Assembly: GCA_009668205.1 (NCBI GenBank)
Contig: WJYM01000005.1
Coordinates: 62,001-126,000 of the forward strand
Direction of reading: 5' to 3'
Length of the DNA: 64,000 nucleotides
Source of the DNA: Enterobacteriaceae bacterium RIT691
Lineage (GTDB): Bacteria; Pseudomonadota; Gammaproteobacteria; Enterobacterales; Enterobacteriaceae
Of the stretch, positions 1 through 8,514 are shown piece after piece (position 1 is the stretch's first letter; every line of letters starts with the position of its first letter). The notes beneath the pieces were generated by a model. It saw only the letters and a list, made by a program, of their open reading frames with translations. It made no database searches and was not told the DNA's origin. The position numbers and the translations under genes were made by a program.

Positions 1-1047
1 TTCCTGGGCCTGAACATTATTTTTTGCGGCTGGCTGGTGCTGCGGCTGTTTGGCGGGGCATCGCTGGGTTTTCAAACCCAAAACTATACCCCGGCGCTGT
101 ATGTGATTTTTGCGTTCTCGCTGTTCAATCTGGTGATGACCTTAAAACTCGGCGACCGTATCAACGAAGGGCTGTACCAGAAGTGCCTGCCGCTTATCGT
201 CTTCATTTTCGGGCTGTTATGGTCAATTATCTTTTTCAATTTGCTGCATGACTTTAACCAGCCGACGATGACGCTGATGATCCTGGTGATGCTTCTGCTG
301 CCCGCCACCATCACGTTTTATATCTCCTGGCTGCTGCTGGCGTTGATAAGCCTGCCGATTTTGCTGGTGATGATTTACTGCGTGATGTCACCTGAGGTGC
401 ACTTCACCCTTGTCCAGGGCATTGCCACGGCGATTATCCTCGCGGTGGTGATGTCGGCGCGTTACATTCTGCTGGAAGCCTACCTGCGCACCCAGCGCAG
501 CGAATACGAGAAAAGCCTGCTCATCAAAAAACTGGTGCGGCTGGCGAACTACGATACGCTCACTGGCCTGTACAATCGCCACAGCCTGAAAGAGTTCTTT
601 ACCCAGAGCACACAGAATCTGGAGAAGACCAAAAATTCGCTGTTTCTGATCGTGCTGGACATCGATTTCTTCAAACAATACAACGATATCTATGGTCATG
701 TTGAAGGCGATAAGTGCCTGATTCAGGTCTCCCGCTGTATTGAACAGTCGCTGCGCAAAGCCAGCGATGCCGCCTTTCGCTTTGGCGGCGAGGAATTCGT
801 GGTGCTGGCGGTCTGCGATTCCATGTCGAATGCGGTCAGTATCGCCCGGCGCATCCAATATGCGCTGTCATCCGCCCGGATCCGCCACACCGGTTCATCC
901 GTGTCCGACAGGGTCACGGTCAGCCAGGGGATCGCCAAATGGCACCCTGACATGCACCTCGAAACCCTTCTGGAGTTTGCCGATAAGTCCCTTTACCAGG
1001 CCAAACGTGAAGGGCGTAACCGCATCGTCTGGGATAAGAACGGTTAA
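1..1047 (+). CDS. Membrane-bound GGDEF diguanylate cyclase (5' end outside the window)
   Basis: Probable diguanylate cyclase making c-di-GMP from two GTP. The reading frame is open from base 1, so the true start lies left of the window; an in-frame GTG at 37 is only an internal candidate. The first ~150 visible codons encode several hydrophobic segments, an N-terminal membrane sensor module that I cannot assign to a named MASE type. The last ~165 codons form a GGDEF domain starting near NYDTLTGLYNR, with the metal site in LDIDFF and signature FRFGGEEF. In the inhibitory-site position (RxxD five residues before GGEEF) the sequence reads KASD, so the usual product-inhibition Arg appears to be missing. 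It is transcribed toward a YjcS-like gene after a 242-bp gap. Catalysis is likely because GGEEF is an active variant. Which E. coli Dgc protein it matches was not decided. Confidence 0.9.
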   Translation, partial: FLGLNIIFCGWLVLRLFGGASLGFQTQNYTPALYVIFAFSLFNLVMTLKLGDRINEGLYQKCLPLIVFIFGLLWSIIFFNLLHDFNQPTMTLMILVMLLLPATITFYISWLLLALISLPILLVMIYCVMSPEVHFTLVQGIATAIILAVVMSARYILLEAYLRTQRSEYEKSLLIKKLVRLANYDTLTGLYNRHSLKEFFTQSTQNLEKTKNSLFLIVLDIDFFKQYNDIYGHVEGDKCLIQVSRCIEQSLRKASDAAFRFGGEEFVVLAVCDSMSNAVSIARRIQYALSSARIRHTGSSVSDRVTVSQGIAKWHPDMHLETLLEFADKSLYQAKREGRNRIVWDKNG

Positions 1048-1289
1048 AACACATCGTTAACAATTTAAATTTTTCGGTTTTCCCTGATCGTCAGCGCCCA
1101 TGCCCCCTCCCGCCATGAGTAATCACTGAGTGGTACTGATTTATTTCCATTTTTTTAAATTATTTAGGGTTTTATTTTAAATTCCTTCTACACTTGCCCA
1201 TGTAAACATGCAGTTATAAAAAGAATCATCTGCTAACAGTTCGTTTACCTTTCAAACCAAAGCTTCCGCACACCTCATGAGGTACAAGA

Positions 1290-3266
1290 ATGAGATTGAA
1301 TGCCATCGTTAAAAGCCTGGCGCTTGCAGGGATGTTAACCACGTTGGCGGCACCTTCCTTCGCACAGGTAGAGCCTAAAGATGCCACTGCGGCCACCAAG
1401 CAAGCGAATGATGCCCTCTACAGCCAACTGCCCTTCTCCGATAACACGGATTTCACCAACGCCCACAAAGGCTTTATCGCTGCCCTGCCACAGGATGTGA
1501 TTAAAGGTGACAAAGGAAATGTTATCTGGAACCCGGAGCAGTATTCCTTTATTAAAGAAGGCGATAAGTCGCCTGACACCGTGAACCCAAGCCTGTGGCG
1601 TCAGTCACAGCTGATCAACATCAGCGGCCTGTTTGAAGTCACCGACGGGGTCTATCAGATTCGTAACCTCGATCTGTCGAACATGACCATCATCGAAGGC
1701 AAGGAAGGCATCACCGTGGTTGACCCACTGGTGTCGGCTGAAACGGCCAAAGTCGGGATGGATTTGTACTTCAAGAATCGCGGCAAAAAACCCGTTATTG
1801 CAGTTATCTACACCCACAGCCACGTTGACCACTACGGCGGCGTGCGCGGCGTGGTTGACGAAGCCGACGTGAAATCCGGCAAAGTGAAAATCTACGCTCC
1901 GGCAGGCTTTATGGAAGCTGCGGTGGCTGAAAACATCATGGCGGGTAACGTCATGAGCCGTCGCGCCAGCTACATGTACGGCAACCTGCTGAAGCCAGAT
2001 ACCAAAGGCCAGGTCGGTGCGGGTCTGGGGACCACCACCTCCGCGGGTACCGTGACGCTGATTGCGCCAACCAATATCATTGAAAAAGATGGTCAGAAAG
2101 AAGTCATTGATGGTTTGACCTATGACTTCATGCTGGCACCGGGTTCAGAAGCCCCGTCGGAAATGCTGTGGTACATCGAAGAGAAAAAACTCATCGAAGC
2201 AGCAGAAGACGTGACTCACACCCTGCATAACACCTACTCCCTGCGCGGCGCGAAAATCCGTGAGCCGCTGCCATGGTCGAAATACATCAACGAAGCCATC
2301 GTTCGTTGGGGTGACAAAGCTGAAATCATTATGGCTCAGCACCACTGGCCAACCTGGGGCAACGCAGAAGTTAACCAGCTGCTGAAATCTCAGCGTGACC
2401 TGTATCGTTATATCAACGACCAGACCCTGCGTATGGCGAACGAAGGCCTGACGCGTGATGAAATCGCGGCTAACTTCAAGCTGCCACCGCAGCTTGCCAA
2501 TACCTGGGCTAACCGCGGTTACTACGGTTCCGTCAGCCACGACGTGAAGGCCACCTACGTGCTGTACCTCGGCTGGTTTGACGGCAACCCGGCAACCCTG
2601 GACGAACTGCCACCGGAAGAAGCCGGTAAGAAATTCGTCGAGTACATGGGCGGTGCGGATGCGATCCTGAAGAAAGCGAAAGCAGACTTCGATCAGGGTA
2701 ACTACCGCTGGGTCGCGCAGGTGGTGAGCAAAGTGGTGTTCGCTGATCCAAGCAACCAGGAAGCGAAAAACCTCGAAGCCGATGCGCTTGAGCAGCTGGG
2801 TTACCAGGCAGAGTCTGGCCCATGGCGTAACTTCTACCTGACGGGTGCGCAGGAACTGCGTAACGGCGTACTGAAGGGGCCAACCCCGAATACCGCCAGC
2901 CCGGACACCGTTCGTGCCATGACGCCAGAAATGTTCTTCGATTACCTGGCCGTCCATGTGAATGGCGAAAAAGCAGCCGATAAGAAAGCGGTGCTGAACT
3001 TCGACTTCACGGATACCGGTGATAAGTACAAGCTGGAGCTGGAAAACGGTGTACTGAACCACACCGCCGATGCTCAGGCTAAGGACGCAGATGCCACGAT
3101 CACCCTCTCCCGCGCAACGCTGGACAGAATCGTGCTGAAAGAAGAGAGTCTGCAGCAGGCGAAAGACAAAGGTGACGTGAAAATCACCGGCGATGCCAGC
3201 AAGCTCGACGATCTGTTGAACTCGATGGATAAATTCGAATTCTGGTTCAACATCGTCACCCCGTAA
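1290..3266 (+). CDS. yjcS: Periplasmic SdsA/YjcS-type alkyl sulfatase (metallo-beta-lactamase fold)
   Basis: Class III (zinc-dependent) alkyl/aryl sulfatase that hydrolyses sulfate esters such as long-chain alkyl sulfates, probably in the periplasm. The 658-aa length matches E. coli YjcS (about 660 aa), and long stretches align from memory (NPSLWRQSQ, MSRRA, NWA/NTWANRGYYGSVSH-type region, WVNIVTP-like end). A signal peptide is visible (MRLN then a hydrophobic run ending at SFAQ). The binuclear zinc motif HSHVDH is at residues 176-181. After the beta-lactamase fold comes the helical dimerisation region and a C-terminal SCP2-like domain (about 540-658). The ATG at 1290 has a TGAGG ribosome site at 1278-1282. 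It could be a diverged paralogue of yjcS rather than the orthologue, since the E. coli neighbours are absent. Confidence 0.85.
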   Translation: MRLNAIVKSLALAGMLTTLAAPSFAQVEPKDATAATKQANDALYSQLPFSDNTDFTNAHKGFIAALPQDVIKGDKGNVIWNPEQYSFIKEGDKSPDTVNPSLWRQSQLINISGLFEVTDGVYQIRNLDLSNMTIIEGKEGITVVDPLVSAETAKVGMDLYFKNRGKKPVIAVIYTHSHVDHYGGVRGVVDEADVKSGKVKIYAPAGFMEAAVAENIMAGNVMSRRASYMYGNLLKPDTKGQVGAGLGTTTSAGTVTLIAPTNIIEKDGQKEVIDGLTYDFMLAPGSEAPSEMLWYIEEKKLIEAAEDVTHTLHNTYSLRGAKIREPLPWSKYINEAIVRWGDKAEIIMAQHHWPTWGNAEVNQLLKSQRDLYRYINDQTLRMANEGLTRDEIAANFKLPPQLANTWANRGYYGSVSHDVKATYVLYLGWFDGNPATLDELPPEEAGKKFVEYMGGADAILKKAKADFDQGNYRWVAQVVSKVVFADPSNQEAKNLEADALEQLGYQAESGPWRNFYLTGAQELRNGVLKGPTPNTASPDTVRAMTPEMFFDYLAVHVNGEKAADKKAVLNFDFTDTGDKYKLELENGVLNHTADAQAKDADATITLSRATLDRIVLKEESLQQAKDKGDVKITGDASKLDDLLNSMDKFEFWFNIVTP

Positions 3267-3280
3267 TCGTTGCTCTCCTT

Positions 3281-3304
3281 CTCCTGCGGCGTCTGCCGCA
3301 GGAG
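3281..3304 (+). terminator. Hairpin downstream of the alkyl sulfatase gene
   Basis: A perfect 10-bp stem (CTCCTGCGGC / GCCGCAGGAG) with a GTCT loop begins 14 bases after the sulfatase stop and is followed by AATTTCTT. The T-run is weak, so it may be an intrinsic terminator or only an mRNA 3'-stabilising hairpin. Confidence 0.6.
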
Positions 3305-3484
3305 AATTTCTTCACCGCCGCCCTCTCCTTTTGAAGCCCTGAACGCACCCGCTTTTCCGTTTTTTCAAATTTACTTGCTGATAAAACCGGTTTGCTCCCC
3401 ACCGCCTTTTGCTTTATTCCTGTTGATTACTCACGAACCCCGATCTTTCGTGCACAATTAACACCGCATCGGTAGTGGAGTTAT

Positions 3485-3877
3485 ATGTTCTTCAATCAGG
3501 ATTTCAACAAACGTTTCCATTCAAAGATTGCCTCTGAAAGCGAATGTTTTTCCCTGCTGCTGTGGCTTGAAAATCATGGCGGGATAAGCGGAATTATTGA
3601 CAAATTTAAACAGCACAACCTGCAGCGCTCGGTGAATTCCTGGCTGGAGGACGGCGAAAATTTCCGTCTTTATCCCGAACAGATCTTCACTATTATTAAT
3701 GCCGATGAGTTAGATGATTTGGCCATTGAGTGTGACACCACGTTGCTGGGTGCCGCCAAACTCCTGGCCTCGGCCTTCCCCCGACTGGTGGATGCCATGT
3801 CAGAACACGGTCATCTGCGCCTACCGCCTGAGAAGGACTTCGTTGCCACCGGTATCGATGTGCTGTGCCAGGCGTGA
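3485..3877 (+). CDS. YidB-like DUF937 family protein
   Basis: Small soluble protein of 130 aa in the YidB/DUF937 family; no biochemical function is established for the family. Its shape matches E. coli YidB (132 aa): a SLLLWLENHGGISGIIDKF segment corresponds to the YidB segment with a paired Gly and a Leu-rich helix. It is followed by LQRSVNSWL, the DELDDLA helix and the LASAFPRLVDAMSEHG helix, ending in a short helix typical of the family. There is no signal peptide or membrane segment. The ATG at 3485 is preceded by GGAG at 3477-3480. It stands alone between two hairpins and converges with the MurQ-like gene. A paralogue of yidB, not necessarily the orthologue. Confidence 0.75.
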   Translation: MFFNQDFNKRFHSKIASESECFSLLLWLENHGGISGIIDKFKQHNLQRSVNSWLEDGENFRLYPEQIFTIINADELDDLAIECDTTLLGAAKLLASAFPRLVDAMSEHGHLRLPPEKDFVATGIDVLCQA

Positions 3878-3937
3878 TTCGACGACTCTTTAGCGCCCTG
3901 TAACGTTATGCAAGGTCACATCCCCTATTGGTAAATT

Positions 3938-3960
3938 CAGCCCCGGACCAGCCGGGGCTG
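3938..3960. terminator. Bidirectional hairpin between convergent genes
   Basis: A 9-bp perfect stem (CAGCCCCGG / CCGGGGCTG) with a 5-base loop lies between the stop of the YidB-like gene and the stop of the MurQ-like gene. Its position between convergent genes suggests a shared terminator, although the flanking T-tract is only GAATTTA on the minus strand. Confidence 0.65.
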
Positions 3961-3966
3961 AGCGCA

Positions 3967-4875
3967 TCACACCGGGCTGGTGTTGAGCTGTGCAAGCGCA
4001 ATTCGCAGGTTATCGCCATTTTCACTGAGCAGTTCCCGGGCGCGTAGGGCATTCACGCCGCCCATCAGCATCAGCAGCGCGGTACGGCAGTGGAAATTAC
4101 TGCTGCTGAGCGCCGCTTTCGCTTCTGTGCGAGGACAGCCCACCATCTCCATCACCAACGCAATCTGCCGTTCCTGCCAGCGTGTGGAATGCCCCGGCAC
4201 GTCAACGCGGACATTACTGAACACGCGCCCACCGCGAATGGCGATGCCGGTGGTCAGCATGTTGAGGATCTGCTTCTGGGCCAGCTGCGCTTTGGGATTG
4301 TTATACCCGGCAACCACTTCCGGGCCGGTCGGCGGCACAATGGCAATATCTGCCAGCTGTGCCGCTTCGCTGCTGCCATCCTGGGTGACAATTGCCACTC
4401 GCGCGCCCAGCGACCAGGCGTAGCGTAACGCCCCCCACAGCCACGGCGTTTTGCCGCTGACGCTCAACCCAATCAGCATATCGTTATTGTTGAAGGCGAT
4501 AGCCTCCAGATCCTTCACCCCACGATCGTAATCTGACGCAATGCCATCTTCCGTCTTGATCATCGACGGCGCGCCACCGGCGATCAGCGCCAGCAGCGCA
4601 TGTTTGTTGTCCGGGGCAAATTCGCCTGCGGCAATCACGCCCGCACGCCCGGACGCACCCGCGCCCGCCAGCACCACTCGCCCACCGCGGCTCAGGGTGG
4701 CGGTGGCATTATCGACGAGACGGGTCATTGCAGGCAGGCAGGAGGCAATTGCATCGGTAACCTGTTTATCTTCCCTGTGGATCAGCGCCAGCATGTCGTG
4801 GGTGGCCAGTCTGTCAATCTCCACGGTCGCGGCGTTGCGACGTTCCATCGCTGAATTCATTGGCTTCATGCTCAT
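3967..4875 (-). CDS. MurQ-like SIS-domain protein (putative N-acetylmuramic acid 6-phosphate etherase)
   Basis: Member of the MurQ/GckR family of SIS-domain proteins. MurQ cleaves the lactyl ether of MurNAc-6-phosphate during cell-wall recycling. The 302-aa protein has the phosphosugar-binding loop GAGASGRAG (residues 71-79), a Glu at about 85 (AAGEF) where MurQ has its ASEC catalytic Glu, and a second Glu at about 109 (KTEDG). It also has SVSGKTPW and the conserved GPEVVAGYNNPKAQLAQK segment. I place the start at 4875: the minus strand has AAGGAGG just before TTGTT-ATG, so an in-frame ATG 21 bases upstream is less likely. No PTS transporter (murP) or MurR regulator flanks it, unlike E. coli murQP. 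Sequence is more diverged than orthologous MurQ, so a different phosphosugar substrate is possible. Confidence 0.75.
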   Translation of the reverse strand: MSMKPMNSAMERRNAATVEIDRLATHDMLALIHREDKQVTDAIASCLPAMTRLVDNATATLSRGGRVVLAGAGASGRAGVIAAGEFAPDNKHALLALIAGGAPSMIKTEDGIASDYDRGVKDLEAIAFNNNDMLIGLSVSGKTPWLWGALRYAWSLGARVAIVTQDGSSEAAQLADIAIVPPTGPEVVAGYNNPKAQLAQKQILNMLTTGIAIRGGRVFSNVRVDVPGHSTRWQERQIALVMEMVGCPRTEAKAALSSSNFHCRTALLMLMGGVNALRARELLSENGDNLRIALAQLNTSPV

Positions 4876-5049
4876 AACAACCTCCTTGGTTAGCATCCTT
4901 ATCTACTATAAGGATATTCTTAGATCCAACCTGCGAGTGCCGTCACGCTTCATCGGGAAGAGGCCGCGGATTTTCCTTTTCTTTACACGCCTTTAAAAAA
5001 ATCGCCCAGGCGGCGATAATTACCCCTTCGTAGTTACTCTGGAAGCGAC

Positions 5050-6669
5050 ATGAGCGATTCTCCCCTTTCCGGTCCCCCTGTCAGACGGCCCATGAAACTC
5101 AGCACGCTAGTCACGTTGATGGTGTGCAGCGTGATGGGCGTGGTCCTGATCCTCGTCTACAGCCTGTGGCTTGGGCATATCGGCAGCGCCACCCGCAATG
5201 GCGTGCAGGAGACGGCTCTGGCCGTTGCGCGAACCCTCGCGGATTCGCCCGAGGTGAAACGCGGTCTGACGCAACCGCCGCAAAACACGCACATCGCGCC
5301 GCTGGCTCAGGCCGTTGAAAAGCGCAATGACCTGCTGTTTGCCGTGGTAACCAATATGGACGGCATTCGTTACTCGCACCCGGATGAGAGCCTGATCGGT
5401 AAATCCTTTATCGGCGACGATTTGCGCCCGGCCCTTAACGGTAAAGAAAATGTCGCGATTAACCACGGCGTGCTGGCGGAAGCGATACGGGTCTTTACCC
5501 CGGTTTACGACGACCACCATCGGCAGATTGGCGTGGTGGTGGTCGGGATTTCGCTGTCAAAAGTGGATGAACAGATAAGCCGCAGCCGTTGGAGCGTGGT
5601 ATGGAGCGCCCTGTTCAGTATTCTGGTCGGTAGCCTGGGGATTTACGCTCTGGTCCGCGTGCTCAAACGCGTGCTGCTTGGGCTGGAACCGGCGGAAATA
5701 TCCAGTCTCTACCAGCAGCGCCAGGCGATGCTGCAGTCGCTGAAAGAGGGGGTGATGGCCGTCGACGCGCAGGGCCGGGTGACGCTTATCAACCATGCCG
5801 CGCGGCAGATCCTGCTCTCCTCCTCCAGCCTGATGCAGGGCGAACCGGGCCAGGCGCAGCTGCTGGAAAACCTGAGAGCGGTCTTAACCCAGGGGACGCC
5901 GTTGCAGGACAAAGAGCTGGGCTGCAACGGGCGGCTGCTGCTCAGTAATACCGTGCCGGTACGCAATCAGGGACGGGTTATTGGGGCCATCAGCACCTTC
6001 CGCGACAAAACCGAGGTCAGCCAACTGCTGCAGCGGCTTGACGGGATGGTCAACTACGTTGATGCATTGCGCACCACCTCGCATGAGTTTATGAACAAAC
6101 TGCACGTGATCCTCGGCCTGCTCAGTATGAAAAGCTACGATAAGCTTGAAGAGTATGTGCTGAACACGGCGCAAACCTATCAGACCGACATTGGTGCCAT
6201 TCAGCACCGGATAAAATCCCCGGTGGTGGCGGGTTTTCTGCTCGGCAAAATCAACCGGGCGAAAGAGCGGGGCTTCACCCTGACCCTGGCCGAAGACAGC
6301 CACGTCCCGGAAAATCCGGATGAAAAGCAGGTGACGGTGCTGATTACGGTGCTGGGGAATCTGATTGAAAATGCGCTCGATGCCATGAGCGAACAGCCGG
6401 AGGGTGAAGTCAGCCTGCTGTTACACTATCAGCAGGGGTGGCTGACCTGTGAAGTGAGCGATGATGGCCCGGGTATTGCGCAAGCCAATTTGCAGGACAT
6501 CTTCGCCAAAGGGTTTTCCACGAAGGGCGAGAATCGCGGCGTCGGCCTGTTTCTCGCCAGCCAACAGCTGGATGAACTCGGCGGGACGATTACGGTAGAA
6601 TCCGAGCCCGGCGTATTTACCCAATTTTTTGTTCATCTCCCCTGGAGCAGCGTAAGGAAGAGTGCGTGA
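5050..6669 (+). CDS. dcuS: C4-dicarboxylate sensor histidine kinase DcuS
   Basis: Membrane sensor kinase of the CitA/DcuS family that detects fumarate, succinate and related dicarboxylates in the periplasm and phosphorylates DcuR. At 539 aa it matches E. coli DcuS (543 aa) along its length. It has a first membrane helix (about 18-40) and a periplasmic PAS domain with the ligand-binding region RYSHP and RVFTPVY. A second helix (about 182-205), a cytoplasmic PAS and the H box SHEFMNKLHVILGLL with phospho-acceptor His345 follow. The ATPase domain has N box NLIENALDA and G box DDGPGI. The start has GGAAG upstream. Its stop overlaps the dcuR start (GTGA). Placed beside a fumarate reductase, transporter and fumarase, it most likely controls them. 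Confidence 0.95.
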   Translation: MSDSPLSGPPVRRPMKLSTLVTLMVCSVMGVVLILVYSLWLGHIGSATRNGVQETALAVARTLADSPEVKRGLTQPPQNTHIAPLAQAVEKRNDLLFAVVTNMDGIRYSHPDESLIGKSFIGDDLRPALNGKENVAINHGVLAEAIRVFTPVYDDHHRQIGVVVVGISLSKVDEQISRSRWSVVWSALFSILVGSLGIYALVRVLKRVLLGLEPAEISSLYQQRQAMLQSLKEGVMAVDAQGRVTLINHAARQILLSSSSLMQGEPGQAQLLENLRAVLTQGTPLQDKELGCNGRLLLSNTVPVRNQGRVIGAISTFRDKTEVSQLLQRLDGMVNYVDALRTTSHEFMNKLHVILGLLSMKSYDKLEEYVLNTAQTYQTDIGAIQHRIKSPVVAGFLLGKINRAKERGFTLTLAEDSHVPENPDEKQVTVLITVLGNLIENALDAMSEQPEGEVSLLLHYQQGWLTCEVSDDGPGIAQANLQDIFAKGFSTKGENRGVGLFLASQQLDELGGTITVESEPGVFTQFFVHLPWSSVRKSA

Positions 6670-7385
6670 TAAATGTATTGATTGTTGACGATGACGCGAT
6701 GGTGACCGAGCTCAACCGGATGTATGTCGCCCGGGTGTCAGGTTTCCGCTGCTGCGCCACCGCCTCCACGCTGGCCCAGGCAACCGCGATGATTAACGAT
6801 CCCGAACTTGAGATCGATCTGGTGCTGCTGGATGTCTACATGCAGCAGGACAACGGGCTGGATCTGCTGCCGGTCATTCGCGCATCGGGTCGCGCTATCG
6901 ATGTCATCATGATCTCTTCTGCGGCGGATGCGGCCACGATCCAAACCTCCATCCACTATGGCGTGGTGGACTACCTGATTAAACCGTTCCAGTTCCCGCG
7001 CTTTGAAGAGGCGCTAACGTCCTGGCGGGAGAAAAAGAACCTGATGGGCAATCACGCCTATTATGAACAGGCCGATGTCGACAGGCTGCTGCACGGCGGT
7101 ACGCCGGAAGTGGCAGACAGCAAAAAGCTGCCGAAAGGGCTTACGCCGCAAACCTTAAGGACGCTCTGCCAGTGGATCGATGCCCATCCTGAGAGTGAAT
7201 TTTCCACCGACGACCTGGCGCAGGCGGTCAATATTTCGCGGGTATCATGCCGTAAGTATCTGATCTGGCTTGCGCAGATCAACATTCTCTACACCAGCAT
7301 TCATTATGGCGCGACGGGCCGTCCGGTCTACCGTTATCGGTTGGTGGCGGAACAGTACGGCCTGCTCAGGCAGTACAGTCAATAA
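6666..7385 (+). CDS. dcuR: Response regulator DcuR
   Basis: Transcriptional activator partner of DcuS, 239 aa, the same length as E. coli DcuR and similar throughout (begins INVLIVDDDAMV; has SSAADAAT, HYGVVDYLIKPFQ and LPKGLTPQTLRTLCQWID). The receiver domain (1-122) has acidic pocket D8-D10, phospho-acceptor Asp56 (LLDVYMQ) and the conserved Lys in LIKPFQ. The C-terminal helix-turn-helix (about 175-215) includes FSTDDLAQAVNISRVSCRKYL. Translation starts at a GTG overlapping the dcuS stop by four bases, so the two are translationally coupled. The last 20 bases overlap the end of the convergent apbE gene. Confidence 0.95.
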   Translation: MINVLIVDDDAMVTELNRMYVARVSGFRCCATASTLAQATAMINDPELEIDLVLLDVYMQQDNGLDLLPVIRASGRAIDVIMISSAADAATIQTSIHYGVVDYLIKPFQFPRFEEALTSWREKKNLMGNHAYYEQADVDRLLHGGTPEVADSKKLPKGLTPQTLRTLCQWIDAHPESEFSTDDLAQAVNISRVSCRKYLIWLAQINILYTSIHYGATGRPVYRYRLVAEQYGLLRQYSQ

Positions 7386-8349
7386 GCCGATAGCTGTCGT
7401 CGAGCAGCGTAAAACGGAACTGGCGGCGGGAGGAGAGGATAACCTCCCGCGCTTTGGTGACGAAAATCGCCTCGATGTCATCCCGCCCTTTCAGCATCTG
7501 ACACCCCTTCTCCACGCCCGCGCCGAACAGCAGCGTAGTCCAGATATCGCCGTCGAGAGAATCGGTGGAGATGATGGTCACGCTGTCGAGTTCGTTATCC
7601 AGCGGATAGCCGGTCTGTGGGTCGAGAATATGGTGGTAGCGACGGCCATCCTGCTCGAAATAGCGCTCGTAGGTGCCGGACGTCACCACCGATTTGTGCG
7701 CCACCTCCATCGCACCCACCAGCGCATCGGCATCAGAAAACGGCTTTTTCAGCCCGATGCTCCAGCGCCCCTGCGGGGTGCCGAGCGTCTGGACGTTGCC
7801 GCCGAGGTTAATCAATCCTTCGGTCACGCCCTCTTTTTGCAGCAGGTCGCGCACGCGGTCAGCGATGTAGCCTTTGGCGATAGCGCCTAAATCGATTTCC
7901 ATGCCCTTGCGGGTGAGAAACACGCTCAGCGCGGCGTCGTCGAGCAGCACGTCTTCGGCGCGGGTAATGGCGAGCAGCGAGGAAATATCCTCGGCAGGCG
8001 GGACGCTGTCGCCCTGAAAGCCGATGCGCCAGCGTTTGACCAGCGGGCCAATGGCGAGGTTAAAGGCGCTGCCCGGCAGACTGCTTGCGGCTTTGGCACA
8101 TTTGATAAGCTGATACACCGCGCGGCTGACGCTGACCGGGTGCAGCCCGGCGGCGTGATTAATGTCCATCACCTGCGACTGCGCACGGTTGACGGTGAAG
8201 AGATCTTCGTACTGTTTGATAAGACCGAACACGCGGGAGGCCAGCGCCTCGTTGTGTGAGAAGAGTTTCAGCAGGATGGGCGAGCCCATCAGCACGGCGG
8301 AGTAGCTGTAAACTGAATCGTCCGTTGGCATCGCGGTTGCCCTCATCAT
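7366..8349 (-). CDS. apbE: FAD:protein FMN transferase ApbE
   Basis: Attaches FMN covalently to a Thr/Ser in the flavinylation motif of FMN_bind domains, using FAD as donor and Mg2+. The 327-aa protein has the family signatures GAIAKGYIADR, LINLGGNVQTLG, HHILDPQTGYP and the C-terminal DSLDGDIWTT, in the position of the Mg-binding Asp/Thr segment. No lipobox or signal peptide is seen, so this is a cytoplasmic form, matching a cytoplasmic target. It lies directly downstream of the fumarate reductase gene on the same strand (gap 165 bp containing palindromes). The reductase carries the target motif. Several in-frame starts are possible; an ATG at 8331 (MPTDDS) with GAGGG upstream is a good alternative. 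Confidence 0.93.
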   Translation of the reverse strand: MMRATAMPTDDSVYSYSAVLMGSPILLKLFSHNEALASRVFGLIKQYEDLFTVNRAQSQVMDINHAAGLHPVSVSRAVYQLIKCAKAASSLPGSAFNLAIGPLVKRWRIGFQGDSVPPAEDISSLLAITRAEDVLLDDAALSVFLTRKGMEIDLGAIAKGYIADRVRDLLQKEGVTEGLINLGGNVQTLGTPQGRWSIGLKKPFSDADALVGAMEVAHKSVVTSGTYERYFEQDGRRYHHILDPQTGYPLDNELDSVTIISTDSLDGDIWTTLLFGAGVEKGCQMLKGRDDIEAIFVTKAREVILSSRRQFRFTLLDDSYRLIDCTA

Positions 8350-8385
8350 GGTGGCTGCTCTTTTTGGTTCCGGGTGAGACCGTTG

Positions 8386-8510
8386 ACCCTCACCCTAACC
8401 CTCTCCCTAAGGGAGAGGGGACTGATTGTGCCATCTTTTCTCCCTCTCACCTGGCCGGAGAGGGACGGTTTTCTCCCTCGCCCCTTTGGGGAGAGGGCCG
8501 GGGTGAGGGG
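8386..8510. repeat. Cluster of imperfect GGGAGAGGG palindromes (REP-like)
   Basis: Three CCCTCTCC/GGAGAGGG-type hairpins occur in succession between the fumarate reductase stop and apbE, with CCCTCACCC at one edge and GGGTGAGGGG at the other. The same motif type recurs at 25479-25598. These are dispersed extragenic palindromes of the kind common in Enterobacter and Klebsiella genomes. They may reduce read-through or stabilise the upstream message. Confidence 0.75.
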
Positions 8511-8514
8511 AAAA

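Noticed and set aside
388-858. Long minus-strand frame opposite the diguanylate cyclase gene
   Set aside because: It lies wholly inside a gene with clear GGDEF motifs, and its translation shows no domain.
2145-3062. 305-codon minus-strand frame inside the alkyl sulfatase gene
   Set aside because: Antisense to a well-supported gene; composition rich in Phe, Val, His and Arg, typical of a shadow frame.
3270-3461. 63-codon plus-strand frame after the alkyl sulfatase gene
   Set aside because: It spans a hairpin, has no ribosome site and no recognisable protein features.
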